Of a stretch of 64,000 nucleotides of DNA, positions 9,201 through 18,483 are shown piece by piece. Position 1 is the stretch's first letter; each line of letters opens with the position of its first letter. The notes under the pieces were generated by a model. It worked only from the letters and a program-made list of their open reading frames with translations. It was not told the origin of the DNA and made no database searches. The stretch spans positions 1-64,000 of the forward strand of contig JAITFP010000024.1 in NCBI GenBank assembly GCA_031281275.1, given 5' to 3'. A program made the position numbers and the translations under genes. Source of the DNA: Candidatus Fibrimonadaceae bacterium (GTDB lineage Bacteria; Fibrobacterota; Fibrobacteria; Fibrobacterales; Fibrobacteraceae).

Positions 9201-10085
9201 CTAAAAGAAAAATGTCACAACTCCAGAAAGTACGCAAACGCCTGTCAAAGCACCAAAAATATTGCGCTGATTCTCTTTTTCTCTAATCTCATCGGCTTTT
9301 GCATTATACTGCCTTTTCCATTCATCAATATCGGCGCTTGGAGTTTTCAAATAATCCAATTCTTTAAGCCTATCCTTTGATTCAAGATGTTTGTATATGG
9401 TTGCCGCACCAAATATTCCCGCCACAGTCCAAAACGCAATTCTCGTTATGCCGCTCCAGCCAAGCCCACTGTCCTCGCTTTTCTTTGTTTCGGTAGGTAT
9501 ATTTGTAGGTATTGCCGCTTGCTGCTGTTGCAGTTCAACAGCAACGCTCGGTGGTGTGCCAAGCATTTTCTTAAATAAATCGTAGGCTTTCTCGTTTATT
9601 ATGTCACGCAAACCAGCTATATCTTTGGATTCGCCTATAAAAGAGCTTATCAAATTTCCTTTTTTGCTATCGTAAAGTTCAACCTTGATGGTCAAATTAT
9701 TGTTGAAACGCCCTATCCGCCCTTGTGCCACGTAATCCGCATTTACCTTTCTGCCGAGTACCGCAAGGCAGCTAGATTCGTTGCAAGCCTTCACTGCTTG
9801 TTCTTGCGAACCTAAGAAGGCGATTATGCTTTCAGTTGTCATAACGCCGTATTGCTCCTTTGGTAAAACATTTACTGCCGTTTCGCGTAGCTTGTCGGTT
9901 AGGTAAGCCAAGTCTTGAAAGCCTATGGAGTCGTTGTTGTCTAGCGTTTGGATTATGGCTACTCGCTCTTGCTGTACGTATGCGGGGTTATTTGCTGGTG
10001 TTGCAATGTCAGTGGCATTTGCAGTTGCAAGGCAAAGCATCGCTGCAATGGGGATAACGGACATTATTCTAAAAGTACTTATCAT
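9201..10085 (-). CDS. Secreted CsgG/TolB-like N-terminal protein with C-terminal TM region; paralog of 30491..31312
   Basis: Signal peptide; ERVAIIQTLDNND..LRETAVNVLPKEQYGVMTTESIIAFLGS..VNADYVAQGRIGRFNNNLTIKVELYD shared with 30491..31312. Confidence 0.7.
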   Translation of the reverse strand: MISTFRIMSVIPIAAMLCLATANATDIATPANNPAYVQQERVAIIQTLDNNDSIGFQDLAYLTDKLRETAVNVLPKEQYGVMTTESIIAFLGSQEQAVKACNESSCLAVLGRKVNADYVAQGRIGRFNNNLTIKVELYDSKKGNLISSFIGESKDIAGLRDIINEKAYDLFKKMLGTPPSVAVELQQQQAAIPTNIPTETKKSEDSGLGWSGITRIAFWTVAGIFGAATIYKHLESKDRLKELDYLKTPSADIDEWKRQYNAKADEIREKENQRNIFGALTGVCVLSGVVTFFF

Positions 10086-10112
10086 ATTAATGATAAATAT
10101 AGAAATTAAATT

Positions 10113-10295
10113 CTAATGTCTGTTTTTAAGGGCGTTGCATTCTTCTTCGGTTAAAAACCTAAAGCCCATCGCCTCAACCTTTGGGCGAATTTCATCAAGA
10201 TGCTTATTCCACCCTTTTATTCCACCATATTCCTCCAAAATTTCTTGACGAATACGGTAAACTTCCTCTATGGTATCGTTGTAGCGATTATCCAT
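10113..10295 (-). CDS. Small antitoxin-like protein (copy 1)
   Basis: Nearly identical to 11730..11912, which sits next to an intact PIN toxin. Confidence 0.6.
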   Translation of the reverse strand: MDNRYNDTIEEVYRIRQEILEEYGGIKGWNKHLDEIRPKVEAMGFRFLTEEECNALKNRH

Positions 10296-10384
10296 TTTCA
10301 GCCTCCTCTTTTTCCCTACTAGGTCCAGCCGTGATAAGGCTTGGTATTGTGGTTTCTATGTAAACCTTTTTTGGATAGTTCCAT
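10296..10384 (-). pseudogene. Remnant of PIN toxin gene (5' end plus a few 3' codons; frameshifted and internally deleted)
   Basis: Aligns with both ends of 11905..12408; 6-A versus 8-A run after ATGGAACTATCC causes a frameshift; roughly 0.4 kb of the toxin is missing. Confidence 0.8.
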
Positions 10385-10520
10385 TGTATAAGAATATAGA
10401 AAAATTTGTAAATTTGAGCTACTATTATAGGCTTTGGTTCTTATCTCCATTTCTAAAAAATTTTCCCATAGGAAAATAATTTTGTATATTTAATGAAATA
10501 TTTTCGCATAGGAAAATAAT

Positions 10521-11726
10521 ATGAGAGAGCAGTTTTTGAATAGAGAGAGCTATTTGCGGCAATTCGTGGCGTGGATAGAGAAGCCTGTTATAAAGGTTAT
10601 AACGGGGCAAAGGCGTGTTGGCAAAAGCAAATTTATGCTTCAAGTGATGCAACACATCAAAAAATCCAACAAACAGGCGAACATAATATATATAAATACG
10701 GAAGAAGAGGAATTTCAGCACATAACAGACTACAAAGCACTGCAAAAAGAGATTAATGCAAAGTTGTCCAAAAAAGCCAAAAATTATTTGTTTGTGGATG
10801 AAATTCAAGACATAAAAAAATTTGAACTAGCTTTGAGAAATTATTTAGCAAAGAATGAATGCGATATTTATTGCACAGGCAGCAATTCCAATTTAATGTC
10901 TGGAGAGTTAGCGAGCTATTTAAGCGGCAGATATGTGGAGTTTAAAATTCATCCTCTTTCTCTTGACGAATTTTGTTTATTCCACAACTTACCAAAAAAC
11001 AACGACACTCTGCTAAAATATTTTCGTTTTGGCGGAATGCCTTTTTTGCGAAATTTGCCACTTGAAGAATTGATGGTCAATGAATATTTGCAAAGCCTTT
11101 ACAGCACAATTTTGTTGAGGGATATAGCGGAACGCCACGATATTAGAAACCTGCATTTGCTAAAATCACTATCTCGCTATATTGCCGACAACACTGGCTC
11201 AATATTCTCTTCTTTAAGCATAAGCAAGTATTTGAAGTCTATAAATTTGCTTGTTTCACCAAAAAGCATATTGGATTATGCGGATTATTTAAAAAATGCC
11301 TTGCTTGTGAACCAAATTGAAAGGCACGATTTAAAAGGGAAAAAATTGTTTTCTTCCGGTGGAAAAATATATTTTGAAGATCTGGGATTAAGAAATACCG
11401 TAGCTGGCGGTTTTAGAATAAACGATATTCAAAAAATCCTTGAAAATTCGGTGTATATGCATTTAGCAAGGCAAAACTATAAAATTTCCACAGGAGTTTT
11501 AAACTCACAGGAAATTGATTTTATCGCAGAAAAAAACGGCAAAAGAATTTATGTGCAAGTTGCCTATAAATTGTCTTCACAAGAAACTATAAATAGGGAA
11601 TTTGGTAATTTGCTTTTAATAAAAGACAATTTTCCTAAAATAGTTGTGACTATGGATGAATTGGCTGGAAATGATTACCAAGGAATAAGGCATATTCATA
11701 TATTGGATTTTTTAACGCGCGAATAA
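10521..11726 (+). CDS. AAA ATPase with DUF4143-like C-terminus
   Basis: KVITGQRRVGKSKFMLQVM Walker A; NYLFVDEIQDIKKFELALR Walker B; TGSNSNLMSGELASYLSGRYVEFKIHPLSLDEF; C-terminal nuclease-like EIDFIAEKNGKRIYVQVAY. Confidence 0.92.
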   Translation: MREQFLNRESYLRQFVAWIEKPVIKVITGQRRVGKSKFMLQVMQHIKKSNKQANIIYINTEEEEFQHITDYKALQKEINAKLSKKAKNYLFVDEIQDIKKFELALRNYLAKNECDIYCTGSNSNLMSGELASYLSGRYVEFKIHPLSLDEFCLFHNLPKNNDTLLKYFRFGGMPFLRNLPLEELMVNEYLQSLYSTILLRDIAERHDIRNLHLLKSLSRYIADNTGSIFSSLSISKYLKSINLLVSPKSILDYADYLKNALLVNQIERHDLKGKKLFSSGGKIYFEDLGLRNTVAGGFRINDIQKILENSVYMHLARQNYKISTGVLNSQEIDFIAEKNGKRIYVQVAYKLSSQETINREFGNLLLIKDNFPKIVVTMDELAGNDYQGIRHIHILDFLTRE

Positions 11727-11729
11727 ACG

Positions 11730-11912
11730 CTAATGCCTATTTCTAAGCTCATTGCATTCTTCTTCGGTTAAAAACCTAAAGCCCATCGCCTCAACCTTTG
11801 GGCGAATTTCATCAAGATGCTTATTCCACCCTTTCATTCCACCATATTCCTCCAAAATCTCTTGGCGAATACGGTAAACTTCTTCTATGGTATCGTTATA
11901 GCGATTATCCAT
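11730..11912 (-). CDS. Small antitoxin-like protein (copy 2)
   Basis: MDNRYNDTIEEVYRIRQEILEEYGGMKGWNKHLDEIRPKVEAMGF; overlaps the PIN toxin 3' end. Confidence 0.75.
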   Translation of the reverse strand: MDNRYNDTIEEVYRIRQEILEEYGGMKGWNKHLDEIRPKVEAMGFRFLTEEECNELRNRH

Positions 11913-12408
11913 TTTCTTCCTCCCGTTTCATTTTTCTCATAAATGTGTCTGGGTCTAATAAACCAGGAACCCATAAATTACGTGTTATATTATATTCTAC
12001 CACTTTATTAAAAGCTACGTCTCCTAAATGAGTGAGATTCCAACTTAAAAGAAAATCAATTTTATTAATTACGCATATTGCTAAATGTGAGCTGTCTGTT
12101 TTCGCTTTTGGCGGAATTTGCAGATACGTAAAATATTCTTCTGCCAGTTCGTCTGTTTCTTTCGATTTGGGAATTTGCGGAATATCTTTAATCAAATTCA
12201 GCCTTTTCTCTGCCGCCTCTTTGTCTCCTTTCGCACATTCTTCCCAAACATACAAACTCGTATATAAATCGTATTTATGTCTTTCATATTCCCAAAAATC
12301 CTTTGCAACCTGTTGGCGATACAATTCACCAATATCTCTGCTTGGTCTCGCAGTGATAAGGCTTGGTATTGTGGTTTCTATGTAAACCTTTTTTTTGGAT
12401 AGTTCCAT
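11905..12408 (-). CDS. PIN-domain toxin
   Basis: KKVYIETTIPSLITARPSRD, VWEECAKGD, TDSSHLAICVINKIDFLLSWNLTHL. Confidence 0.85.
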   Translation of the reverse strand: MELSKKKVYIETTIPSLITARPSRDIGELYRQQVAKDFWEYERHKYDLYTSLYVWEECAKGDKEAAEKRLNLIKDIPQIPKSKETDELAEEYFTYLQIPPKAKTDSSHLAICVINKIDFLLSWNLTHLGDVAFNKVVEYNITRNLWVPGLLDPDTFMRKMKREEENG

Positions 12409-12445
12409 TATATAAGAATATAGAAAAATTTTCTACTTTCCAAAA

Positions 12446-13336
12446 GTGCTATCCATAACAATCAACAAACATAATGCGGGGCAAAGGCTAGACCGCTTTT
12501 TGCGCAAGGCTTTTCCGGTTGCGCCGCTCGGTTTGCTGTTTTCTGTTATACGCAAAAAAAAGGTTAGGGTGACTGGGGTAGTGGGAAAAGCTGCTCAAAT
12601 GCTGTGCGAAAATGATGCTGTGCAAATTTATGAAAATTTGCCGCAAGTTCAGAAAAAAGTGACTTTTGAGCAGGTAAAAACTTATGCAAAAGAAAAGCTG
12701 TGTTTTGTCTTTCAAAATTCAGATTTTGCAATTCTCAATAAACCCTGCGGTCTTGCCAGTCAATCTGGCAGCGGTGTTAAAGAAGAGGAATGTTTGGTTG
12801 GAATGCTTGAAATTTGGGCACAGGAACAGGGCATTGATTTCAAACCAGCTTTGGTGCATCGCTTGGATAAGGAGACATCGGGTTTGCTAATAGCGGCTCT
12901 TTCTGGGCAGGCTGCGCGTGAGTTTGGGAACATTATAAGAGAGAGAAAAATAAAGAAGGAATATTTAGCTTTGGTGAAAGGGCATCTGCCGCAAAAAAAA
13001 GGGAAGATAAGTATGCAACTCCCAGACGATGATAGAATTTCTGAAACTAATTGGATTGTGGAAAAAAAATTTGAGGAATGCGAATTGGTGCGTGTGGGTT
13101 TGGAAACGGGACATAAACATCAAATAAGAATCAGCTTTGCACAAAAGGGGCATCCGCTTTTGGGGGATTCCAGATATGGGGATTTTGCTTTTAATAGGAA
13201 AATGAAAAAAGAATTTGGGCTTTCTAGGCTTTTTTTGCACGCTGCGCTTTTGGAGTTTAGTTGGAAGGGGGAGAGGGTAAGGGTGGAGGCGGCTTTGCCG
13301 GAGGAGTTGGAGGGGTTTTTAAAAAATTTCGTATAG
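12446..13336 (+). CDS. RluA-family ribosomal large subunit pseudouridine synthase
   Basis: AGQRLDRFLRKAFP S4 domain; PALVHRLDKETSGLLIAAL catalytic motif; GHKHQIRISFAQKGHPLLGDSRYG; GTG start. Confidence 0.93.
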   Translation: MLSITINKHNAGQRLDRFLRKAFPVAPLGLLFSVIRKKKVRVTGVVGKAAQMLCENDAVQIYENLPQVQKKVTFEQVKTYAKEKLCFVFQNSDFAILNKPCGLASQSGSGVKEEECLVGMLEIWAQEQGIDFKPALVHRLDKETSGLLIAALSGQAAREFGNIIRERKIKKEYLALVKGHLPQKKGKISMQLPDDDRISETNWIVEKKFEECELVRVGLETGHKHQIRISFAQKGHPLLGDSRYGDFAFNRKMKKEFGLSRLFLHAALLEFSWKGERVRVEAALPEELEGFLKNFV

Positions 13337-13342
13337 TATAAG

Positions 13343-15277
13343 CTACCTCACCGCAATGCGCATTATTTTATGTTCATTGCCACGCGATATTTTTACAATA
13401 TATATCCCAGGTGGCAAATGATTTAGCGATACAATATTATTAACGCTACTTGTAGAGATGTAACTTGTCACTTTTTTACCTCCAACGTTATATATCTGAA
13501 TTGTAGCTGTAGCATTTGTTGCTGCAATTTGTGGCAAAAGCGATACTGGCGGTTCTGGCGGTTCTGTTGCCGCAACAACAAAATTCAACGGAATTTTAAG
13601 CGTGAACGCAGAGCCTTGTTTTGTGCCGCTGAGAACAAGCGTGTCGCGGTATGGAGTAGGAATCTGAATCCTGATAGTAGTGTCGTGTTTGGTTTTAACA
13701 ATAATAATTGAGTCGCGGGATGGGGATAAGTATGGAATCTGCTGGATCTTGATAGTGGTGTCGCGGTTGGTTCTAACATTAATAGTAGAGTCGCGGAGTG
13801 GAGATATGGCAAGTCCGCTTTTTGGTTTTACGCCTACTGCCGCAAGATATCCACCTTTGCCTGTTGATGTTTGATTTGGATTTGACGTGATTTCAAAATC
13901 CGAAGATGCGCCTTTTTGAAGGCTTGCCGACAGATTGCTCATCTCGCCATAAGAAACCAGCGTGACAGCACTCGGAGACACTTGCGAATAATTGTAGCCC
14001 CTTGCCCTGAAGTTCTTGATACGTGGGCGGGCATTTACTTTATTATATTCTGTCTTTAAGTAAGTTAATCTTCCGTCATAGAAACTCGTCATACTATTAA
14101 GGGATGATGTTAATTCAGTGCCAGTTTTGAACTTCCTTACGATTTCATCTATAAAGCTCCGCATTGACTCTATCTGCGTCATCTTCTCATTCCAAATCTC
14201 TATGTATCTAACAAGAAACTCAGGGTCGTCAAAGAAGCGAGCGAGCCACGGATGAACCATATACGGGAACTGATTCGGTCCCATGGTAGCCCCGCCCTGC
14301 ACACCGGAAAGAAAACTCCAATTGAGATCCCACAGCGGACCTGCGCCTATTTTACCGCCCTTGTCTTTATAGAAAAAAGCACTTCCGATATGATTTCCAG
14401 TTTCTGTGCCTTTACGGAAAATGTCAATATTTTGTATAATCGTTTGCACCAAAAAATATTTAATGAATGTTTCAGCATCAACCAAATCACGGTAGCCGTT
14501 TTCTGGAAAATCATAGGAACTCATTAAATCTGCGATTCTGTTCAAATCATTTTTTACAAAATCATAGCGGGGGTCAAGAGAGTCTGCGTTTTCAAACTCA
14601 GGGCTTTTGACAATCACCGGTAAATAGTAGCTTTCTGTATGAAATTTTATAGGCTCGTCTTCTGGATAATAGCGATCCATTTCAATAAACCAACCTTCAG
14701 TCAAATGAACCTTTGGTCTTCCAGGGGCACCTATATATGCCGGGTCCGCCTGCCTGTGTTCAGTAAAAATATACTTGCCAGAATTACCATTGTTTATGTA
14801 AACCTCTACAGGATTATATGAGCATGTATATTGCAATTCCAATCGTTTACCGAGTTCAAGCCCGATAGAGTTTTTATCTGGGTCGGCGTTCATCAATACC
14901 CAATTTCTCGCGGCGGGAAGCCCAAAAGGCGACTGCTGCTGAGATTTCTTGAATCTGATGCGATACGGGTTACGATATCTAGTTCCATCTGGCAGGGCAG
15001 GAGTGATGATATTCCAAGAAGCATTCCAAGAGGAATTTCCTCGCCCTCTAATCTGTTGGCTGTCGAGAGCAGAGATGTTATTTTGCGGGTTGCTGGGGTC
15101 AGTTAAAGAAAACGTCATAGTGGTCCAATCCACTTTGCTTGTAATGGGTTTGTTGCCTTCCGTGTTAATGTCAATCCTCGGCAGTGCTACAGTCTGTGCA
15201 AATACTATCTGTTGGAGAATAGCTGTTGCTACACTCAAAAGAGATAGTTTCAGACACTTTTTTGTATTTATAAGCAT
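13343..15277 (-). CDS. CotH-kinase family secreted protein with C-terminal T9SS-like sorting domain
   Basis: IRGRGNSSW, NPYRIRFKK, WVLMNADPDKN, LWDLNWSF; C-terminal IQIYNVGGKKVTSY..LPPGIYIVKISRGNEHKIMRIAVR. Confidence 0.85.
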   Translation of the reverse strand: MLINTKKCLKLSLLSVATAILQQIVFAQTVALPRIDINTEGNKPITSKVDWTTMTFSLTDPSNPQNNISALDSQQIRGRGNSSWNASWNIITPALPDGTRYRNPYRIRFKKSQQQSPFGLPAARNWVLMNADPDKNSIGLELGKRLELQYTCSYNPVEVYINNGNSGKYIFTEHRQADPAYIGAPGRPKVHLTEGWFIEMDRYYPEDEPIKFHTESYYLPVIVKSPEFENADSLDPRYDFVKNDLNRIADLMSSYDFPENGYRDLVDAETFIKYFLVQTIIQNIDIFRKGTETGNHIGSAFFYKDKGGKIGAGPLWDLNWSFLSGVQGGATMGPNQFPYMVHPWLARFFDDPEFLVRYIEIWNEKMTQIESMRSFIDEIVRKFKTGTELTSSLNSMTSFYDGRLTYLKTEYNKVNARPRIKNFRARGYNYSQVSPSAVTLVSYGEMSNLSASLQKGASSDFEITSNPNQTSTGKGGYLAAVGVKPKSGLAISPLRDSTINVRTNRDTTIKIQQIPYLSPSRDSIIIVKTKHDTTIRIQIPTPYRDTLVLSGTKQGSAFTLKIPLNFVVAATEPPEPPVSLLPQIAATNATATIQIYNVGGKKVTSYISTSSVNNIVSLNHLPPGIYIVKISRGNEHKIMRIAVR

Positions 15278-15331
15278 ATAGTATAAATATAATAAAATTC
15301 AATCTTTATATATTTTTTCTAAATTCTCCCC

Positions 15332-16987
15332 ATGACTGATTTCCATCAAACCGATGAGCCGCAAAGCGGCGAAACCATAGCTATTATTACCACAAACAAG
15401 GGGCAAATGAAACTTCGCTTGTTTCCAGAGCTTGTAGGGGTAGCAGCAGAGAATTTTATTGAGCTTGCCAAGCAGGGTAAATACAACAATGTCCCTTTTC
15501 ACAGGGTTATAAAAAATTTTATGATTCAAGGTGGCGATTTCACAAATAAAAACGGCACCGGAGGTCACGCCGCATCTGGAAAAGGGGAGAGCATAGGCGA
15601 TGTTTACGACCCTCGCTTGAGGCATATTAGGGGCGCTCTTTCTTGGGCAAAAACCAGTGCGCCCAATTCCATAGGCAGCCAGTTCTTCATTGTTCACGCA
15701 GAAAACGGCGCGCACTTTTTAGACCATCCTCCAGGTGGGCATTCTCACGAAGGCTACACCGTTTTTGGGCAGCTTTACGAGGGTTTTGGGACATTGGATT
15801 CCATTGCAGAGACAAAAACCGATGGCAGAGACAAACCAAAAGAGGAAATTATCATTGAAAACGTGGAAATTAACTACTTTACCTATATGAAAACAGTGTT
15901 TAACTTTAGCGCAGGTCCTAGCATTCTTCCTAAACAAGCAACAGAAGAAGCAAAAGCGGCAATTACAGATTTTGCAGGTACCGGAATCGGTATTCTTGAA
16001 ATGAGCCACCGTACCAAGCCCATAGAGGGAATGGTTGCAGAAACGGAATCTCTTTTAAAAGAATTGCTCTCAATACCGGAAGGTTATGAGATTTTATTTT
16101 TGGGCGGCGGAGCATCGTTTCAATTTTGCATGGTTCCAATAAATTTGCTCGGTACAGATTCCGTTGCGGATTACACAGACACAGGTCTTTGGGCGAGCAA
16201 GGCTCTAAAAGAGGCAAAAAAATTTGGCAAGGTAAATGTGGTTTGTTCTTCCAAAGATTCCATATATAACCACATTCCAAAAACCTTTGAGCAAACGCCC
16301 GGTGCAACTTATTTGCACGTAACTAGCAACAATACCATTTACGGAACTCAATGGAAGGAATTTCCAAAAGCGAACACTTATTTGGTTAGCGATATGAGTT
16401 CCGATATTTTGAGCCGCCCAATAGATGTTTCCAAATTTGGGCTTATATATGCAGGTGCGCAAAAAAATATGGGACCTGCGGGCGTGGCAACCGTTATAGT
16501 CAGGAGTGATATTTTGGGCAAGGTGGAACGTGATATTCCAACAATGCTGGATTACCGCACTCATATTCCAGAAAAAAGTATGTTCAACACCCCGCCAGTA
16601 TTTTCCATTTATGTTATGAACAGAGTTTTGCACTGGTTGAAAAATCTCGGTGGTGTTGCCGAGATGGAAAAAATAAATGCCAAAAAATCCAATCTGCTTT
16701 ACGATGCTCTGGATAACTCAAAACTATTCAAAGGCACGGCTGCAAAAGAAGACCGCTCAACAATGAATATTCCCTTTGTGTTCAGGGAAGATGCTGTTGC
16801 CGCAGATAAAAAAGAATCTCTGGAAAAAGACTTTTTGAAAACCGCTGTAGAAAAAGGTTTAGAGCAGTTGAAAGGTCACCGTTCAGTTGGCGGCTTTAGG
16901 GCGAGCATTTATAATGCTATGCCGATTGAAGGCGTTGAGGCTTTGGTTGCTTTCATGGGTGAGTTTGAGAAGAAAGTCTTTGGGTAG
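15332..16987 (+). CDS. serC: Fusion ORF: cyclophilin-type peptidyl-prolyl isomerase + phosphoserine aminotransferase
   Basis: N-terminal FHRVIKNFMIQGGDFTNKNGTGG / GSQFFIVHAENGAHFLD; C-terminal FNFSAGPSILPKQ, GILEMSHRTKPIEGMV, GLIYAGAQKNMGPAGVATVIVR, RASIYNAMPIEGVEALV; no stop between. Confidence 0.9.
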   Translation: MTDFHQTDEPQSGETIAIITTNKGQMKLRLFPELVGVAAENFIELAKQGKYNNVPFHRVIKNFMIQGGDFTNKNGTGGHAASGKGESIGDVYDPRLRHIRGALSWAKTSAPNSIGSQFFIVHAENGAHFLDHPPGGHSHEGYTVFGQLYEGFGTLDSIAETKTDGRDKPKEEIIIENVEINYFTYMKTVFNFSAGPSILPKQATEEAKAAITDFAGTGIGILEMSHRTKPIEGMVAETESLLKELLSIPEGYEILFLGGGASFQFCMVPINLLGTDSVADYTDTGLWASKALKEAKKFGKVNVVCSSKDSIYNHIPKTFEQTPGATYLHVTSNNTIYGTQWKEFPKANTYLVSDMSSDILSRPIDVSKFGLIYAGAQKNMGPAGVATVIVRSDILGKVERDIPTMLDYRTHIPEKSMFNTPPVFSIYVMNRVLHWLKNLGGVAEMEKINAKKSNLLYDALDNSKLFKGTAAKEDRSTMNIPFVFREDAVAADKKESLEKDFLKTAVEKGLEQLKGHRSVGGFRASIYNAMPIEGVEALVAFMGEFEKKVFG

Positions 16988-17624
16988 ATTTGAGGATTTG
17001 TTGATGGTGTGCGGTTATTTTCCGCACTTGTTGGTGGATGTGGGTAAGGTCTTTTGAGTAAGCCTCTTTCGTGTGCATTTCCAGCAAGCAAAATATATTT
17101 GCAAGAGCTAGAAGGCTTAAATTCCCTTGCTTTTGGTCGTAGCACAAAGCCTTTATAGTCTGAACTACATAAGAATCGTTTGAATCGTTGATCCTAATTT
17201 TTGGAAAGCATGGCAATTTACGATGATTCAAAAAATCTTCAAGATCTGACGTAACTTTCTTGGCATCGTGCAGCATAAAGGAAGCAAGAACTACGCAAGC
17301 AACTAGGAATGCTATTTCAGTATTGACAAGCCTTTCCTTTTCTGGAGAACCTTTCTTAATTTTAAGGATTTTCACTTCAACAATGGCTTTGAATATACAT
17401 GCGCAAACCTTGTGTCGGTCAAACAGCTTGTTGGGTTGCCGCATAAACTCCACTTTGATTCTGTCTTTGGAAGAGTTATACCAAGATTCCATATTGCGGC
17501 GTATTTCGGATTTATTGCTCGAACCATCCATTAAATAAAACGGATGGCCATCTTCTGAAAGTTTATATTCTAGTATAGGCTTTATAACATTGTTCCAAAT
17601 TTCATCAAATTTAACTTCTTTCAT
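16953..17624 (-). CDS. Hypothetical protein, translationally coupled to the small ORF 17611..17781
   Basis: 223 aa ORF overlapping the serC 3' end; no family recognised. Confidence 0.55.
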   Translation of the reverse strand: MKEVKFDEIWNNVIKPILEYKLSEDGHPFYLMDGSSNKSEIRRNMESWYNSSKDRIKVEFMRQPNKLFDRHKVCACIFKAIVEVKILKIKKGSPEKERLVNTEIAFLVACVVLASFMLHDAKKVTSDLEDFLNHRKLPCFPKIRINDSNDSYVVQTIKALCYDQKQGNLSLLALANIFCLLEMHTKEAYSKDLTHIHQQVRKITAHHQQILKSTQRLSSQTHP

Positions 17625-17781
17625 AAATCTCTATTGCATCCTTTGTCAAAAGAATTATTTCTATCTCATTTATATCATCATCTTTGTTGTCCACACGCAT
17701 TGCCTTTTCAAATCCAGCGTCAGGAAGATTAATAGAATTACGCACAAATTCACCAATTCCTATTCGCCTATTTTCTGTCAT
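17611..17781 (-). CDS. Small hypothetical protein (56 aa), first gene of a two-gene unit
   Basis: Read from minus strand: MTENRRIGIGEFVRNSINLPDAGFEKAMRVDNKDDDINEIEIILLTKDAIEIYERS*; overlaps the next start; below the ORF-track cutoff. Confidence 0.6.
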   Translation of the reverse strand: MTENRRIGIGEFVRNSINLPDAGFEKAMRVDNKDDDINEIEIILLTKDAIEIYERS

Positions 17782-17803
17782 AATGTTATCTCCTAGTTTT
17801 ACA

Positions 17804-18337
17804 TTAATATAGTAAATTTAAAATAAAAACATATTCCTTTTCATTAGGGGCAAAATTATCCGCATTTTCACGCAAAGCCTGTTCCAATTCCGGTCCTGTG
17901 AACCATAAGATTTTTTGTACTTCGCTTTTCTGAATTTTAAGCATAAGTTTTTCGTTTTCGGTGATTTTCGCTATAAAAAAGCTCTGTATTTCCCTATCAA
18001 CATCGCCATTTGGCATAACATGCTCGCTGGCAGAATCGTTTATATATTCAAGCCTGTTTTCTTCAAGCTGCAAACCAAGCTCTTCTTCTAATTCCCTGAG
18101 CGCTGCGGTTATGATTTTCTCGCCAGAGCTTATATGTCCAGCTGCGCTTACGTCTAGTTTATTGGGAAATGATTCCTTATCCATAGACCTTAGCTGGAAA
18201 AGGGTGCGTTTGTCAAAATCAAAAATTTGCACGTGCACAGTTCTGTGCCACAATTTATTTTTATGAATTTCGCTCCGAGGTAACTTTTGCCCAGTGTAGT
18301 TTCCGTTGGAGTCGCAAACATCTATTATTTCTTGCAT
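17804..18337 (-). CDS. NUDIX-domain hydrolase (IPP isomerase-like)
   Basis: LWHRTVHVQIFDF, LDVSAAGHISSGEKIITAALRELEEELGL Nudix box. Confidence 0.88.
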   Translation of the reverse strand: MQEIIDVCDSNGNYTGQKLPRSEIHKNKLWHRTVHVQIFDFDKRTLFQLRSMDKESFPNKLDVSAAGHISSGEKIITAALRELEEELGLQLEENRLEYINDSASEHVMPNGDVDREIQSFFIAKITENEKLMLKIQKSEVQKILWFTGPELEQALRENADNFAPNEKEYVFILNLLY

Positions 18338-18383
18338 ATTGATGGAAGATAGTAAAACAATTTTCTATATTAACACGAAATTT

Positions 18384-18457
18384 CGGAATATAGCTCAGCC
18401 TGGTAGAGCGTCTGCTTCGGGAGCAGAAGGTCGTGAGTTCGAATCTCGCTATTCCGA
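18384..18457 (+). tRNA. tRNA-Pro (anticodon CGG)
   Basis: Acceptor cggaata/tattccg, D-arm agctcagcctggtagagc, anticodon loop ttcggga, T-arm gagttcgaatctc. Confidence 0.93.
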
Positions 18458-18483
18458 GTACTTTCAAAGGAGAATGATTGTAT

